Of a DNA stretch of 64,000 bases, positions 47,101-59,584 are shown piece by piece. The first letter of the stretch is position 1, and every line of letters starts with the position of its first letter. A program made the translations under genes and the position numbers. Below the pieces are notes generated by a model that worked only from the letters and a program-made list of their open reading frames with translations, had not been told where the DNA came from and ran no database searches. This DNA comes from Lathyrus oleraceus (taxonomy: Eukaryota > Streptophyta > Magnoliopsida > Fabales > Fabaceae): contig NC_066582.1 in assembly GCF_024323335.1 (NCBI RefSeq), positions 91,198,944 to 91,262,943 on the forward strand, written 5' to 3'.

Positions 47101-47567
47101 TGCATGGGTAGCATACATCCATCCGCAGTCCAACAGGGGCAGCCCCTTTCTCTCCTGTGTAAGGTATGGAAGTTGTGCTCCTCGTGGAGGTTGAGATCCC
47201 ATCACTGCACGTGCTGATGGAAGCCAAGTTAACTAAAGCTGAATGGTGCCAGACCAGATATGACCAGTTGAACTTAATTGAAGAGAAGAGGTTGACTTCC
47301 ATGTGCCATGGTCAGTAACATCAGCAAAGAATGAAGAAGACATTTGATAAGAAGGTTAGGCCTCGTGTGTTCAGAGAAGGTGACCTTGTGCTCAAGAAGA
47401 TTCTATCTTTCAAACCAAATGTTAGGGGAAAATGGACTCCTAATTATGAAGGCCCATATGTTGTGAAGAGAGCCTTTTCAGGCGGTGCTTTGATTCTTAC
47501 AACTATGGATGGTGAAGAGTTCACTCGTCTTATGAATGCGGATGTAGTCAAGAAATACTTCGCCTAA
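44104..47567 (+). pseudogene. pol: Ogre pol, copy B: RT, two RNase H domains, integrase
   Basis: Same domain order as copy D. Reverse transcriptase keeps YVDD (near 44920). The first RNase H region is at 45310-45740, the second RNase H at about 45840-46200 (MVFDGVVNQYDTG), and integrase at about 46500-47050 (WGIDMIG, INTDNGSN, GAVEDAN). One frame from 44105 to about 47050 carries five stops: TGA 44363, TAG 44570, TAG 44807, TAA 45302 and TAG 45746. Frameshifts between about 47050 and 47180 scramble the region after the last catalytic Glu. Another stop lies near 47317, and the C-terminal tail is readable at 47331-47567 (GKWTPNYEGPYVVKRAFSG). Clearly dead; useful mainly as a comparison for copy D. 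Confidence 0.9.
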
Positions 47568-49930
47568 AAATGAAAAGATTAGCTCGCTAAGTTGAAAACC
47601 CAAAAGGGCGGCTTAGGCAAAAATGAGCATCTCGGTGGATTGAAAACCCGCAAGGGTGATCCAGGAAAAAGTTAGAGACATAAAATAGAAAATTTATCCC
47701 GATAGATTGAGTACCCCACCTTGGGGCAATCTAGGCAAAAGTTAGGGATTATGGTAAGTAATTACATTCGGTTGGAGCAGTTTTGTCTGAGTCTTTTGGT
47801 TCTGGTTCGTCATTCTCAACCAAATCCAAGAGCATAGTGGATATTGAAGTTGGTAGGGAGAGTAGTGATCATTATATTCAATGTAGCCCATTTTCCATGT
47901 GAATTACCATTTTCAACTTTTGTAAAGATCTACGGAGTCTTGTCATTTACAAACTAACATTCTATTAAATAAAGTTGAGCTTTTTATCCAATTGTTTCTA
48001 CTCTTATTTATTTTCAGCTAAATAAAATTGAATTTTTATGATGATAATTTTTTGAAAGGAATTAATAATTTAAAACCATTTTTTCTTAAGAATATAAAAG
48101 CAATCACTTTAAAAGTGATCGATTTCAGTAAGGAATATCAATAGCAGCCTGAAACCAAGTAAGTCTTGACATGTGAAGCCTTGTTGGTCTTCCCGAAGCA
48201 GTTGGTTTGGTGATAATTCCCCGACGATTCATCATTCATTCCCCAGTAGAGTGGAGTTGGTGATCAGTCCCTTTTGAAAATTTCCCTAGCTGAGTTGAAG
48301 GCTCACATGCTCAGCAGTTTGTCTAGATCCCCCGTGCAGAGTTTTACCTCTTGTTCCCCCCGACGGAGTTCATCCTCAGATGTGTCAATATTAATTCTGA
48401 GCAGTGTTTGATTTGGTCCCCTGCGAGGCTGTCTCGCATTTGATACGGTGTTGACCTAAAATTACCGTAGAGCTGAATCCTCAGTAATTTTCTCTCTCTC
48501 CCCAACCAGGATTGTGTTATTCAGAACCAGATTATTTGTGTTTATCCTTAGCATCTTTTCTCCAGTCGGTGTTTCCATCTTGTTGAGATTTGCCGAGTGT
48601 TGCAATGGTGATTCAAATCTGTGATACTTATATCCTTCGTGACTGTTTTGTCAGCATAATCATCAAACATACATATTCATACATCAGATACTTCATTATG
48701 CATTTTATTGCATTTGTTTCCTTTATTCTAATCCTCTGCCACGGTGATATTCTTTCGCCATGCAGATTTGGTATGTCTGTCCTCCTTCTAACTGCAGAGT
48801 ATCATTCCCTTAAGTAGAAAGAATTTAATCTTTCTTATTTCCCCACTGAGTTATTTCCTCGTGGATAATCATTGCTTCAGTTTCCTTCCCAGTTAACTAT
48901 CTGGATGGAACCACTCCCCTTGAGATATATCCTCATTGGATTGAGTCATTTGTTTGATTGTTTCTTTTTAGTTACTACCTAGATAGATATCTTGGTCTCC
49001 TGAGAGTCTATTACCCAATAACTGGTCATTTTCTTCTTGTTTTTCGAGTATATTACTTTTTCCCAATATCCGGTAAAATGTAATCTACTTCCTTTATTTT
49101 CCCCAGCGGATTCGTTTTCAAGTTTCCTCAGGAAGTCTATCCATGATATGTTCCTCTTAACCGATGGCGGATTTTCACCCCTTTGCGGTCTTCTTCCTAG
49201 TAACCGGTAGTTGTAAATCCTGCTTCCCCCTACTGAGTCTATCCTTGATATGTTCATCTTAATCGATGACAAATATTCTCTTTTTGGTATTCAATCCACT
49301 AACAGATAAATATAACTCCTATTTTCCCCCGATAATTTATCCTTGATATGTTCATCCTAACCGATGACAAATATTCTTCCTTTTGAGTTTATCCTTGATA
49401 TGTTCACTTTAACTAGTGACAAATATTCTCTCTTTGGTCTTCTACCCAGTAATAGGTAGTTATAAATCCTATTTTTTTCCCAATAGGTCATTCTTACCCA
49501 GTAATCGGTAACGAATACACCTCCTTTTTCTCAGCAAGTCATCCTTGATATCTTTACAACTAACTGGTAACAGATGTCCCTCTGTCAGGGAATATTATCG
49601 TCCTACCCAATAACTGGTAATAGATGATATACTTCTGGTACTTCTGTGTTGAAGTTCATTCTTCCCCGGTTGAGTTTGAGCACGTATTTCCTCAGTGAAG
49701 TCTCCAATCCCCTGTTCGGTTCAGGTATTTCAGTTTTGTTTTGATCTACCCGTTTCCCATGCAGATTGTCCTTATCCCTAACCGAGTCCTTCCATTGATT
49801 TATTTTCATGGAATTCCTCTCGTGTCTCCAGCAGTTTTTAGGTCGTAGCCTGGCCTACTGAAAGCGCGAAAATGTATTGTATATTTGACTTGACTTGCAT
49901 TGCTTTTTACTTGATTTCCATAGCATTACG
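47568..49930 (+). other. 3' untranslated region of Ogre copy B
   Basis: No gene. It opens with three echoes of a GGCTTAGGCAAAAAT...GGATTGAAAACCCGCAAGGGTGATCCAGG type unit (47580-47760) matching the pol-proximal end of the copy D region. It then becomes pyrimidine-rich with repeated TTTTCCCC...GAGT pieces and the tandem units at 49139-49580. Around 49840 it still reads like Ogre (TTTTTAGGTCGTAGCCTGGCC). The change to the Athila-like element falls somewhere between about 49870 and 50050. Confidence 0.65.
49139..49580 (+). repeat. Irregular tandem repeats in the Ogre 3' region
   Basis: Five copies of a unit starting ATCCTTGATATGTTCAT.. and running through CGATGACAAATATTCT, at 49139, 49241, 49339, 49391 and 49541. 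They are interleaved with short palindromes of the type TACCCAGTAA(T)CGGTA (near 49045, 49070, 49199, 49443, 49496 and 49605). Spacing is 50-150 bp, so this is a diffuse rather than a clean satellite. Confidence 0.75.
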
Positions 49931-50043
49931 AAGTACTTTGTGTTTATTTCAGGTATTTATCGAATAAGAGGTGTCTATGCAAGCAAAGCGGGAAAAGAGC
50001 AAAAAGGAAAGAAAAGGGAAGAAAATGAAGCAAATGAAAGAAG

Positions 50044-50257
50044 GTGGCTCCCACAACTACAAAGAAAGGTGTGACGCCCACCATATTAGAATAGAGTGGC
50101 GCCCACCACATGAGAAAAGAGTGGCGCCCACCACCCAATTGAAAGGTGTGGCGCCCACCACGTGAATAGAAGGTGTGCCACCCACCACCAAGCAAGAGTG
50201 GCGCCCGCCACCTAGAAAGGTATGTCGCCCACTACCTAGGGTTGTGGCAGCCGCCAC
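50044..50257 (+). repeat. Array of nine GTGGCGCCCACCAC-type repeats
   Basis: Copies start at 50044, 50071, 50096, 50121, 50148, 50175, 50198, 50222 and 50244, that is every 22-27 bp. Four are exact or one base off GTGGCGCCCACCAC and the rest have one to three changes. Each is a short imperfect palindrome (GTGG..CCAC), and the spacers are purine-rich and all different. A second array of the same unit and period is at 63347-63432. It lies at or just before the 5' LTR of the Athila-like element. Confidence 0.85.
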
Positions 50258-51382
50258 CAACCAATTCCTCCTTGTTTCTCTCCATGTTTTTCTCCATGTC
50301 CTGTTTAACTCGTTCAACAAACAGCTCCCCACTAGGAGATCTTCAAGGCGACTTTTAAGGATGGAGTAGGAAGTGTATATTAGGACTTCGGTCTTCAAAG
50401 ACCGGGGTGTGCATTTTTAGCCAGATTTTTGTTGTAGCATTTCTAAGCAGATATTTACTTGTAAAGTGATAGATTCTCCACATCGGGGACTATTACGACT
50501 TTAGTTTTAGCAACTGAATTTTATTGTAACGGTGTACCCGATTTGTCAAGCATGCCGACATTATTTGAATTCAAGAACCAACATTAGTTCCAGTTTTTCG
50601 GTCTATATTCCAGGTTCTATTTTAATTGCTATTTTAATTTCTTATGCCTTGTCTTATGTTTAATTATCATAATATCATATTTGTTCTCAAATCCATGTCC
50701 GGCTAAACCAAACGATATCGGTATGTAAAGACCGTCGAAATGACTGGATTAGTAAATAATTGGTGTTGACTTATATAATATATTATTTTCTGGTTATAGT
50801 TTCTTGTTCTAAAATTAAACTGTATTCGTACGAGAGTGCAAAGCAAATAAAGGTTACGGTCAATAAAAATAAGAGTTTGAGGTTTTAACCGGATAACTGA
50901 AACTAGGCATTAATTCTAAATGCAGCGAGAGTGCTTTAGGATTAATTAGACTTTATTTATTTCCAAAAAATACTTTTAATTCAAATGAGACAGCGAGAGC
51001 AAAGCATTCTGGTTTAAGAGTATAGTCAAAGTCAATAAACACGAGAGTGTGAGATAAAGTCTTTTAAATAAATAATTTCTACTGGAGAGTATTTTGACGT
51101 TTAAGATTACACAAACTATTTACCGAAGCCCCAAAGTTTGATGCGTTACATACCGATATCCCGCCATTAAATATTTTTTTTAAAATTCTATTTTCGTTAG
51201 TAGTTAATTCTCTTCGTCCCTCAACTCCTAGAGAAATCCCCAGCCTTAGATTTATGTAGTAACATTAGATAACAGTAAGTTCCATTATTAGTCCTTTGTG
51301 TTCGATAATCTTTAAAACCACGCGATACGACTGTGCACTTGTAGTCAAGAATCCTATAGACGTACTAAGTCAGGATCAAGTT
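50258..51382 (+). repeat. 5' LTR region of the Athila-like element
   Basis: Non-coding sequence that ends in AGGATCA just before the primer binding site. It contains three related segments of the form 'CGAGAGTGCAAAGC/CAGCGAGAGTGCTTTAGG/CAGCGAGAGCAAAGCATTC' (50832-51010), which suggests internal duplication. The true LTR start is unknown: the opposite LTR is outside the window, so no comparison is possible. No coding sequence. Confidence 0.55.
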
Positions 51383-51402
51383 TTTGGCGTCGTTATCGGG
51401 GA
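51383..51402 (+). other. Primer binding site of the Athila-like element
   Basis: TTTGGCGTCGTTATCGGGGA. This is close to the TTTGGCGCCGTTGCCGGGGA found directly after the 5' LTR in Athila-group elements, with a few differences consistent with age. It fixes the end of the 5' LTR at about 51378. Confidence 0.75.
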
Positions 51403-51490
51403 CTAATTTAGTCGATATCGTAACTCTAGTGTTGCCCATTATTTAGAGTAAGGAAAACAAAATTATTTCCCTTTTTAATTTGTCGAGTGT

Positions 51491-53125
51491 ATGCCAAGTA
51501 CTCGCTCTCAATGCGATAAATTAAAGCTACCATTCGACGAACTAGAGCGTTATCTAAGATTTGAATGCCGAATACGAGAATACCGTATCAAGTACAATCT
51601 TCTCGTTCCTAATATCCCTATTCCCGAACCAGTTCTACAACCAAAGATGGCTGAAGGACCATAAAGCTATCCTTTCAAGTACTATGCCATCCCTTCGCAA
51701 TATAAACCACATAACAACATCGCTGCCCCTGCCATCGAAGGAAATAGTTTCGAGCTAAAACCTTTGTTGTTGTCATTCGTACAACAAAACCAATTTTCCT
51801 GAAGTCCCACGGATGACCCGAACCTACATTTGTCAGTGTTTTTGCTATACACAGACACAATAAAAGCGAATGGTGTCAGCCCCAAAGCTATAAGACTACA
51901 TCTTTTCCCTTTATCATTTAGAGATAGAGCTAGATCCTGGCTCCAGTCTCTACCGTCCAACTCTGTCACCACGTGGAACAAGTTGAAGAAAGTTTTCTTA
52001 GCACGATATTTACTACCTAGTAAGACAACTATGCTAAGAGCCCAAATAAACGGGTTTAAACAAAATGACAACGAATCACTTTTTGAAGCTTAGGAGAGAT
52101 ACAAGGACATGATGAGGCTTTTAGAAGAGTGGTTGATCATCCATACCTTTTACAACGGTCTCTTGTACAACACAAGATTGACAATAGATGCCGCCGCAGG
52201 TGGCGCACTGATGGATAAACCCTACAATAAGGCCTATCAACTTATCGAAAGTATGGCCCAGAATCACTACCAGTGGGGAAGCGAAAGAACCTCCGTAGAG
52301 AAACCTCCAACGAAAGGCGGTATGTACAAAATAAGCAGTCTAGACCATGTTAATGCTAAGGTAGATGCTCTCACCCAAAACATAGAAAACCTGACCATAA
52401 CACCTGTAGCCACCATGGCTGCCGTAGCACTGAACTGTGAGATATGCGGAGTTCCTGGGCATGCTGCCCCTGAATGTCAACTTTTGACAGGAATCTCCAC
52501 AGACCAAGTGAATGATGCTCAAGGAAACCCGTACTCAAACACATAAAACTCAGGTTAGAAGAATTATCAGAAGTTTTCGTACAAAAACAATAACGCATTA
52601 TATGCACCTAACCAAGCACCTACTGTACCACCAGGATATCATAAAACTGCCATAACTGCTCCAAATGCTCCTAGGAAGTCAAACCTTGAAATAATTATGG
52701 AAAACTTCATAGCTACCCAATCCCAAACGAATAAGGATTTCATAAATCAAAACATACATACTAGTGAGCAAATCAAGCAATTAGCAAACAAAGTAGACGC
52801 TTTAGCCACCCATAACAAAATGTTAGAAACTCAAATTTCGCAAGTCGCTCAACAACAAGCACTTATTGCTGTCCCTGTAGGGACATTTCCTGGACAACCA
52901 CAACCAAACCCGAAAGGTCATGCAAATGCTATTATACTAAGAAGTGGGACAGAATTAGACGGACCAACCGACCCTAGAATTCCAAGTCCATCCATGCACC
53001 AAGTCCCTGGTAAGATAACTGATGAGGAGGACGAACTAAAGGAAGATAAAAGCGAAAAGGCCGTAGAGAAAGAAGAACCTTATGTGCCTCCACCACCGTA
53101 TAAACCTCCTATCCCGTTTCCTTAA
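51491..53125 (+). pseudogene. gag: Athila-like gag, one frame with several stops
   Basis: Particle protein of the Athila-like element. A single frame from ATG 51491 can be followed to 53125, with stops at TAA 51662, TGA 51800, TAG 52091, TAA 52544 and TAG 52556. The capsid-type domain covers about 51840-52290 (LHLFPLSFRDRARSWLQSLP, FLARY, DAAAGGALM). A standard CCHC zinc knuckle C-X2-C-X4-H-X4-C lies near 52436-52477 (CEICGVPGHAAPEC). After 52697 comes a Gln-rich helix (QLANKVDALATHNKMLETQI), then a proline-rich end (VPPPPYKPPIPFP) before TAA 53123. The start is supported by the MPSTRSQ opening, usual for the family. Confidence 0.82.
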
Positions 53126-55170
53126 AGACTTGTTAAATCCAAAAGTGTTGGGAAATTCAAGAAATTTGTAGAACTTATGAAACAATTGAATATGACAATA
53201 CCCTTTACAGAACTATCACTCAAATGCCCTCATATGCTAAGTTTCTAAAGGAGATCTTATCTAACAAGAAGAAGATTGAGGATAACGAAACCGTTACACT
53301 TACTGCTGATTGTAGCGCTATAATTCAAAATAATATTCCTCCTAAGCTGAAAGACCCATGGAGTTTCTCCGTAGCCTGTGTAATTGGAAAGTTTGTCATA
53401 GACAAAGCACTATGCGACTTAGGAGCCAGTATTAGCTTAATGCCCTTGTTCCGGTGCGCATAGGTCAATTATATATTCCTACTGATTTCATAATCATGGA
53501 CATAAAGGAGCATTCCGATATCCCTATCATATTAGGAAGACCATTCTTAGCTACAACCAGAGCTATTATAGATGTAAAGAAAGGCAAGCTAACCTTTGAA
53601 GTCGGTGAGGAAAAATTCAAATTTATTTTGACACAATTCTTAAAGGCACCAGCTATAGACGATACTTGTTGTCTGCTAGATGTCATCGACAAATGAGTAA
53701 GAGAAATGGAGAATAAACAAACTTCATACTTAGAAATACTGAAAATTCCAAGGCCTCCTACTTTTGAAGATGAAAATTTGCGTCAGAAATACCAAGATGA
53801 CAGTCTAAGTGAGTGTATAGCACTGACCCCCAATCATATGCCTTGCCCGAAGAAACCAACCTTAGAACTTAAAACGCTACCAAAAAATTTAAGGTACGAA
53901 TTCCTAGACACTAAACTCGAGCGACTTGTAATAGTTAATGCAGACTTAGGGCTGATAGAAACCGAAAAACTCCTACACATTTTAAGGAAATATCCAACAT
54001 CTTTAGGCTACAATATCTCAGACCTAAAAGGAATAAGCCCTTCCATATGCATGCATCACATTATGCTAGAGGAAGACAGTAAGACCCCTAGAGAACATCA
54101 AAGAAGGATAAATCCCATTCTGAGTGATGTAGTAAAGATAGAAGTGCAAAAACTGTTAGAGGTAGGGATTATCTACCCAATATCCGATAGTCAATGGGTC
54201 AACCTAGTACACGTCATACCAAAGAAGGGAGGCGTCACAATTGTTAATAATGAAAAAGGTGAATCTATAGCATAAAGAGTGGTAACTAGAAGTAGAATGT
54301 GCATTGATTATAGAAAATTAAACAAAGCCACTCGAAAGGATCATTTTCCTTTACCATTTATTGATCAAATGCTTGAACTATTGACTAAGCATTCTCACTT
54401 CTGCTATTTCGAGGGTTATTCAGGATTCTTTCAAATCCCTATTTATCCTGACGACGAAGAGAAAACAACCTTCACATGTCCCTATGGTATATTCGCCTAT
54501 CGATGAATGTTGTTTGGATTATGTAACGCTCCCGCAACATTCCAAAGATGCATGATGTCAATTTTCTCTGATTTTATAGACAACATCATGGAAGTATTTA
54601 TGGACAATTTCTCTGTTTGTGGGTAGAGTTTTGAAGGATGTTTATCGAATATTGAAATGGTACTTGAAAGATTCGTAAAAGTGAACCTCGTGTTAAATTG
54701 GGAAATATGCCATTTCATGGTTCGACAAGGAATCATACTTGGATAAACAGTATTTGATAAGGGGATTGAAGTTGAAAATGAAAAAATAGAAGTTATAGAA
54801 AACCTTTAACCTCCGAAAACTGTAAGAGAAATATGGATTTTCTTAGAACACGCCAGTTTTTATCGACGATTCATTAAAGATTTCTCAAAACTCACCAAAC
54901 CACTAACTGTCCTGTTGATGAAAGACGCCCAATTCATCTTTGACGAAGAATGCCTAACAACGTTTGAACAATTTAGAGATTGGAGATTACCGTTTGAAAT
55001 CATGCGTGACGCTAGTGATTATTCCGTAGGCGCAATCATAGGACAAAGAAAACATAATAAGCTTCATGCAATATATTACGCAAGTAGAACCTTATATCAT
55101 GCACAGATGAACTATATACTGCAGAAAAGGAACTTCTAGCTATCTTGTTAGCATTGGATAAATTTTCTTC
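53126..55170 (+). pseudogene. pol: Athila-like protease, reverse transcriptase, start of RNase H
   Basis: Continuation of the polyprotein with frame changes near 53220 and 53450 and between 53696 and 53706. The protease region has CDLGASISLMPL (about 53410-53450) and PIILGRPFLATTRAIID. The reverse transcriptase is at about 54110-54760: SDSQWVNLVHVIPKKGG, CIDYRKLNKATRKDHFPLPFID, GYSGFFQIPI, FGLCNAPATFQRCM. The catalytic box reads FMDN rather than FMDD. Stops lie near 54273, 54504, 54625, 54744 and 54807. RNase H opens with MRDASDYSVGAIIGQ and is cut at 55170-55175 by the solo LTR; it resumes at 59986. Nonfunctional. Confidence 0.82.
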
Positions 55171-56703
55171 TTACCTGTAAGACCCAAATTTTAACCCTAA
55201 GATCCCTTATGGCATCATATCATTGCACAAGTGCATTGCCTCAAAGATCATAGCTTGTTTGGCCCTTAACCCTAGGGATGGGACTTTTGTAAGTGTTTTG
55301 AGACCACCAAGCATGCTTGTATTGTATATTACTGCTTTTCTTATTTGTTTACTAACCAAAAGCACAAAAATATGTCACTAACCCTTTTTGTTTTGAAGCT
55401 CAAGTGATCATGTACTCCCATGCTCCTAGGAGGCTCATAAGCTCAATGAAGTGGCTTGATGAAGATGAGAAAAAGAATGAAAATGGTCCACCAATCTCCT
55501 AATTATCATACATGTCTCACAAGTATCTTAATTTTCCAATTTGATCAAGATAACCCAAAAGGCTTGAGGATGGTTTCCCAAGGAAACCCTAATTCAACTG
55601 TGCTTTGACTATGCCTTGCTCATGAAGCAACCTCAACCTATGATCAAATTCAATCAATGGAAGTTATTTCATTCATTATTTTATGCATATATGAGCTTAT
55701 TTTAGGATCCCCAATCATTCATTCATCAAGATTTGAAGTTTGGCCTTGAGAAGTTGACCAGTCAAGTCATCTGACTAAATTGAGGATCATTGAGACACAA
55801 CTTGTGATGTGTTTGTCAAATGAAGATGACCCCAAGAGAAAAAATGTTTTTACGAACCATATGAACAAGTATCATGTTCATCAAAAATCCATTTGAAAAT
55901 TGGAAGGTCATTATTCATTTCAAAACATTATAGGTCATTTTGACTGAAACCCTAATTTTGGATCAACTTCCCAAGGACCTAACTTCTTTAATTTTGATGA
56001 TTTTTAGGTGAGACCAAATTCATTGGAAAGCTTAAGATGTATACTTAAAATGTTATGTTATACAAAATTTCATAATCCTAAAATCAACACATGTGATAAT
56101 ACAAAACATTATAGGTCACTTTGGACCTAAGTCATTTAATTTGAAAAATGTACAACTTCAAGTACCCATAACTTTCTCATGAAAGATCGAAATGATGAAA
56201 AATTTAAGTCTAAATTGATCATCTTAAAGAGATATACAACTTTGATGTTGTAGGTTTTTCCATTTGAAGTTTGCATCAATGAAACAGATGGACTTGAAGA
56301 GGCTTGGTTTTTGTAAAAAGTTTCAAAGGGGAACCTAGACATGTTTTGTACCCAAACCTTCATAGCCAGTTTTCATAAGTTTCTAGTTGCCAAATGAATT
56401 TCTTCCGAACATGACTTTTGTTCCTTATTTCAAGGGATTTCCAACACTTACTCACATTAATTTTTTGGGCATTCCATTAGTGAGTTTCGAAGAGCTTTAT
56501 GTTTATGTTCATTTTTGCATTTCACATTATAACTTGGTGTGCAAGCTTGTGCAGTCCCTTGTGCACGTCCAATTCACTGTCATTTGATCTCAGCATGGAT
56601 TGTCATTCATTCTTGGGCCTTACATGCGCCTGTACAGGCCCATGCAAGGAGGATTCAAACTTCATGAACACGAGGGAAGCATTGTCTTGCATCACATTCC
56701 AAC

Positions 56704-56711
56704 TATAAATA
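56704..56711 (+). promoter_or_regulatory. TATA box of solo LTR copy C
   Basis: TATAAATA, about 1.53 kb into the LTR, matching the position of the TATA box in copy B (1.50 kb). Confidence 0.6.
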
Positions 56712-57413
56712 AGAGTGAATTCGCATTCAAATGGTAACCAAGTGGAGATCTGAATTGCTGCTGAATTGAAAACCAAACCCTCACTAAAAGAATTTCCAGT
56801 TTTTCTCTTTCACTTTCAAGCTTGAATTTCAACATCATTAGTTGATCTTCAAAGCTCAATTCCTTAACCTAGCATCACCATCACACTTCCAGGGAAAAAG
56901 TAGATCAAGAGCTAGGACAATTCGTGTTGTTTGAAGCTGCATTTCAGAGGTAGAACACCAAACTTTCTTGATCTAGATCTTGCAATATGATGTGAATTCC
57001 TTTGGTTTATGTTGTTTTCTGAAGTCCTCATACACCAGGCAGGCCAGTCGTGGTCTTAATTTTGCAAATCGTGCCATTTCAGTTCATGTACCATGATCTT
57101 CAAGCTCATGTTTCTCTCTAAATAGGAATTGTAAGGATGATCCATGGTTACAGGGGTGATGTACATCACCTCAGCTTCATTTTGATGAATTCATTTTTCA
57201 TTTTCATTGCCATTTGATTTCCTGCACGTGGTGGCCGGATCTGGTTAGATCGCCGGAGAAGATGGTGGTTTCCCCCACCATCCCCACGTGGTAGCCTCAT
57301 AGCCATTGGACCATTCTGAAACGTTTTAATCTTGGCCTTTCTTTATGTGGACTTGTTTTAATGCAAGGTGTAGCGCGCTTGACTCAAGTGTTTCGTGTAT
57401 CTGCGCCTTATAA

Positions 57414-57456
57414 CCACATGATCATTGCCACGTCAATTAATGAAGTGATCATGTGG
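57414..57456 (+). other. Conserved hairpin in LTR copy C
   Basis: CCACATGATCA (57414-57424) pairs perfectly with TGATCATGTGG (57446-57456), with the apex TCAATTAATGA. Against copy B, positions 5 and 11 of the stem differ and both are compensated on the other arm. It lies about 710 bp after the TATA box. Confidence 0.6.
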
Positions 57457-59584
57457 CTGCGCATTTTTGTTTTTTTTTCTTATTTTCTGTAAATTTCATT
57501 TAATTCCTTTTATTTTTAAAAATTCAAAAATATATTTTATTTGAAGTCACAAAAATATGAGACCAATGCCAAAAATTTTCTTGAAAAATCTAGTTTCATA
57601 TTTTGATTTTTAATTATTTTTTTGATTTCATTTAATATTTTTTGTGAATTATTTTGTTTTTAATAGTTTTAATTCATTTTAAAATACTTTTTCATATTTG
57701 AAAAATCCAAAAATATTTTCCTAACACCTATGGGTGATGATAAGTCAATGAAAAAAGTCTCGTCAATTTCTTATTTGATTTGAGATTTATTTGAGATTTT
57801 AATTCATATTGTGTTATTTTTCATTGTTTTGAATTGTTTTAAAATTGTTTCTGATTTCAAAAATTATGGAGAATTTAATTGGACTTGTTTGAAGTTGATT
57901 TGAATTGAATTTGAGGTTTGACCATATTTTGTTTATTTTATTTTGCATTTATTTTTAATTCCAAAAATACCAAAAAAATATGTTTGACTTGTTGACTTGT
58001 AATCTTCATTTCTCTTCTGTTTAGCATTGATTGATGATGATTTTGTTCACTTTTGACCAATTGGATTTGATGCTTGAATTCTCTTTTCATTCATTTCATC
58101 TTCATCCCACTTCTTTTTATTTTTGGCCACTGAGTTAATGTCTTATGGTTAGTCTTGACAAATGAGAGGTTTGACCTTCTTTGATCGAAACCAAATTCAA
58201 CTTGATCCAAGATCAAGTGAGTTGTTTTGTGTCCAAGATAGGTTGCTTCTTGGTCAAGAAAAAAACCTAAAGTCCATACAAGGCTTTTCCCTTTTCTTTT
58301 GGCATGACAATTTTGTGGAGCTTGGCTTACTAGTCATGATCTCTAACTTGTGTTTATTTGCCTATAGTTTTTTTGACCGGCCTCAGATAGGTGTGACTAC
58401 TACATTAGTTCACTTACGATGGCTTGACATAGCGCTACATTGTCTTATGACAAACTAACATAACCATACTAATTACTAACTTTAATTTGAGCATTTAATT
58501 TCTTGCCCTTTACTTTTAATGCAATTTATTTCTTGCTCATTTATTCATATTGTTTTTCATTTTGCTCACTTGAGCACATATTTTATGTTTATGCCATTTT
58601 CGTTTTGCTCATTTAAGCACATTATTGTATATAAATATATTGTTGTCTTGTGGTTATTTTGTCTTTGTTTGTGTGAACCTACTCCAAAAAGGAGAAAGGA
58701 CTTAGAATTAGGACCTGCCTATGCTTAAAGGAGTTCAAGAGCAACTAGGCCTCATGCCTTTAGAATGTTAAACTTGTTGAAGAGCAACTAGGCCTCACGC
58801 CTTTAGAATGCTAAATCTCAAAGTTGACTTCAAAGGACTTCCTTTCCAAAACTTATTCCTTGTCCATTCCTCTTATTGTGTTGTGAACTTTTTAATGTTT
58901 GCTCTTGTGTGATAGGGATGCCATCTTGAGATAGTAAGGAGAACCATTGCCTAGGAGCTTGAATCTAAATTGTTTGATTGCTTGATTTGTGTTTGCTAAG
59001 TCCAAAGGAAAGTAGCATCTTGAACCATCTCTATGATTTCAAGAAAAAGGAACTCCAAGGGTTATATCTTCTCTCTTATCTTTGTATGATTTAGGACTAG
59101 CCCTTCTCTTCTTCTCACTCTAACCCAAGCCAAAAATCTTTTATTTCAAACCTTGACATTGTTTTCAAACTAGAAACCTAGGCCTTATGGCTTTGACTTT
59201 TTTTAAAAAATCTTTTCATCAATACTCATTGTGAATAAATATTAATCCAACTTTGACTTCATTTTGTAAATAAGTCTAACTTGTAAATATAACTCATTTC
59301 AAGTTATTTTGTATGGTTCCAATGGCCACCCTTATTGAAACCTTTTCAAAAACATTAGTCATAGGTTTGAGTTATCCTTGTGGTTGATGTAAATCTCACC
59401 ACATCCTTAGTGTTGGATTATAAGTCTTCCATGCTTATTGTAGGGTTAACCCCTCACTAGCATGTTGAAGCCCTGCTCACATGGTGGATTGTTGGTTTAG
59501 GTCGAGTTTTCTCCCTTTGATAACAAAAGACCTTAAGGCTTTTGATCAAATTAATTCACCAATCTTTGAGATTTTTACCCCGAA

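Larger units (their letters stand above)
4360..49930 (+). mobile_element. Ogre element copy B, plus strand, interrupted and incomplete
   Basis: A full-length type Ty3/gypsy Tat-lineage Ogre. In order: 5' LTR 4360-14065 (CACTA inside), primer binding site 14075-14092, leader, ORF1 14889-16388, gag 16616-17738, insertion of copy D (17739-41693), rest of gag plus protease 41694-43852, intron 43853-44103, pol 44104-47567, and 3' untranslated region from 47568. The end near 49930 is where the Athila-like element takes over; the exact junction is not resolved. The polypurine tract and 3' LTR are not in the window. The 5 bp before 4360 are CTTCT, so a right-hand CTTCT is predicted outside. All coding parts carry stops or frameshifts, so this copy is dead. 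Confidence 0.85.

Noticed and set aside
50044..50257. CRISPR-like array of regularly spaced palindromic repeats
   Set aside because: The repeat is only 14 bp, units vary, there are no cas genes, and the setting is a plant retrotransposon. It is a transposon minisatellite-like array.
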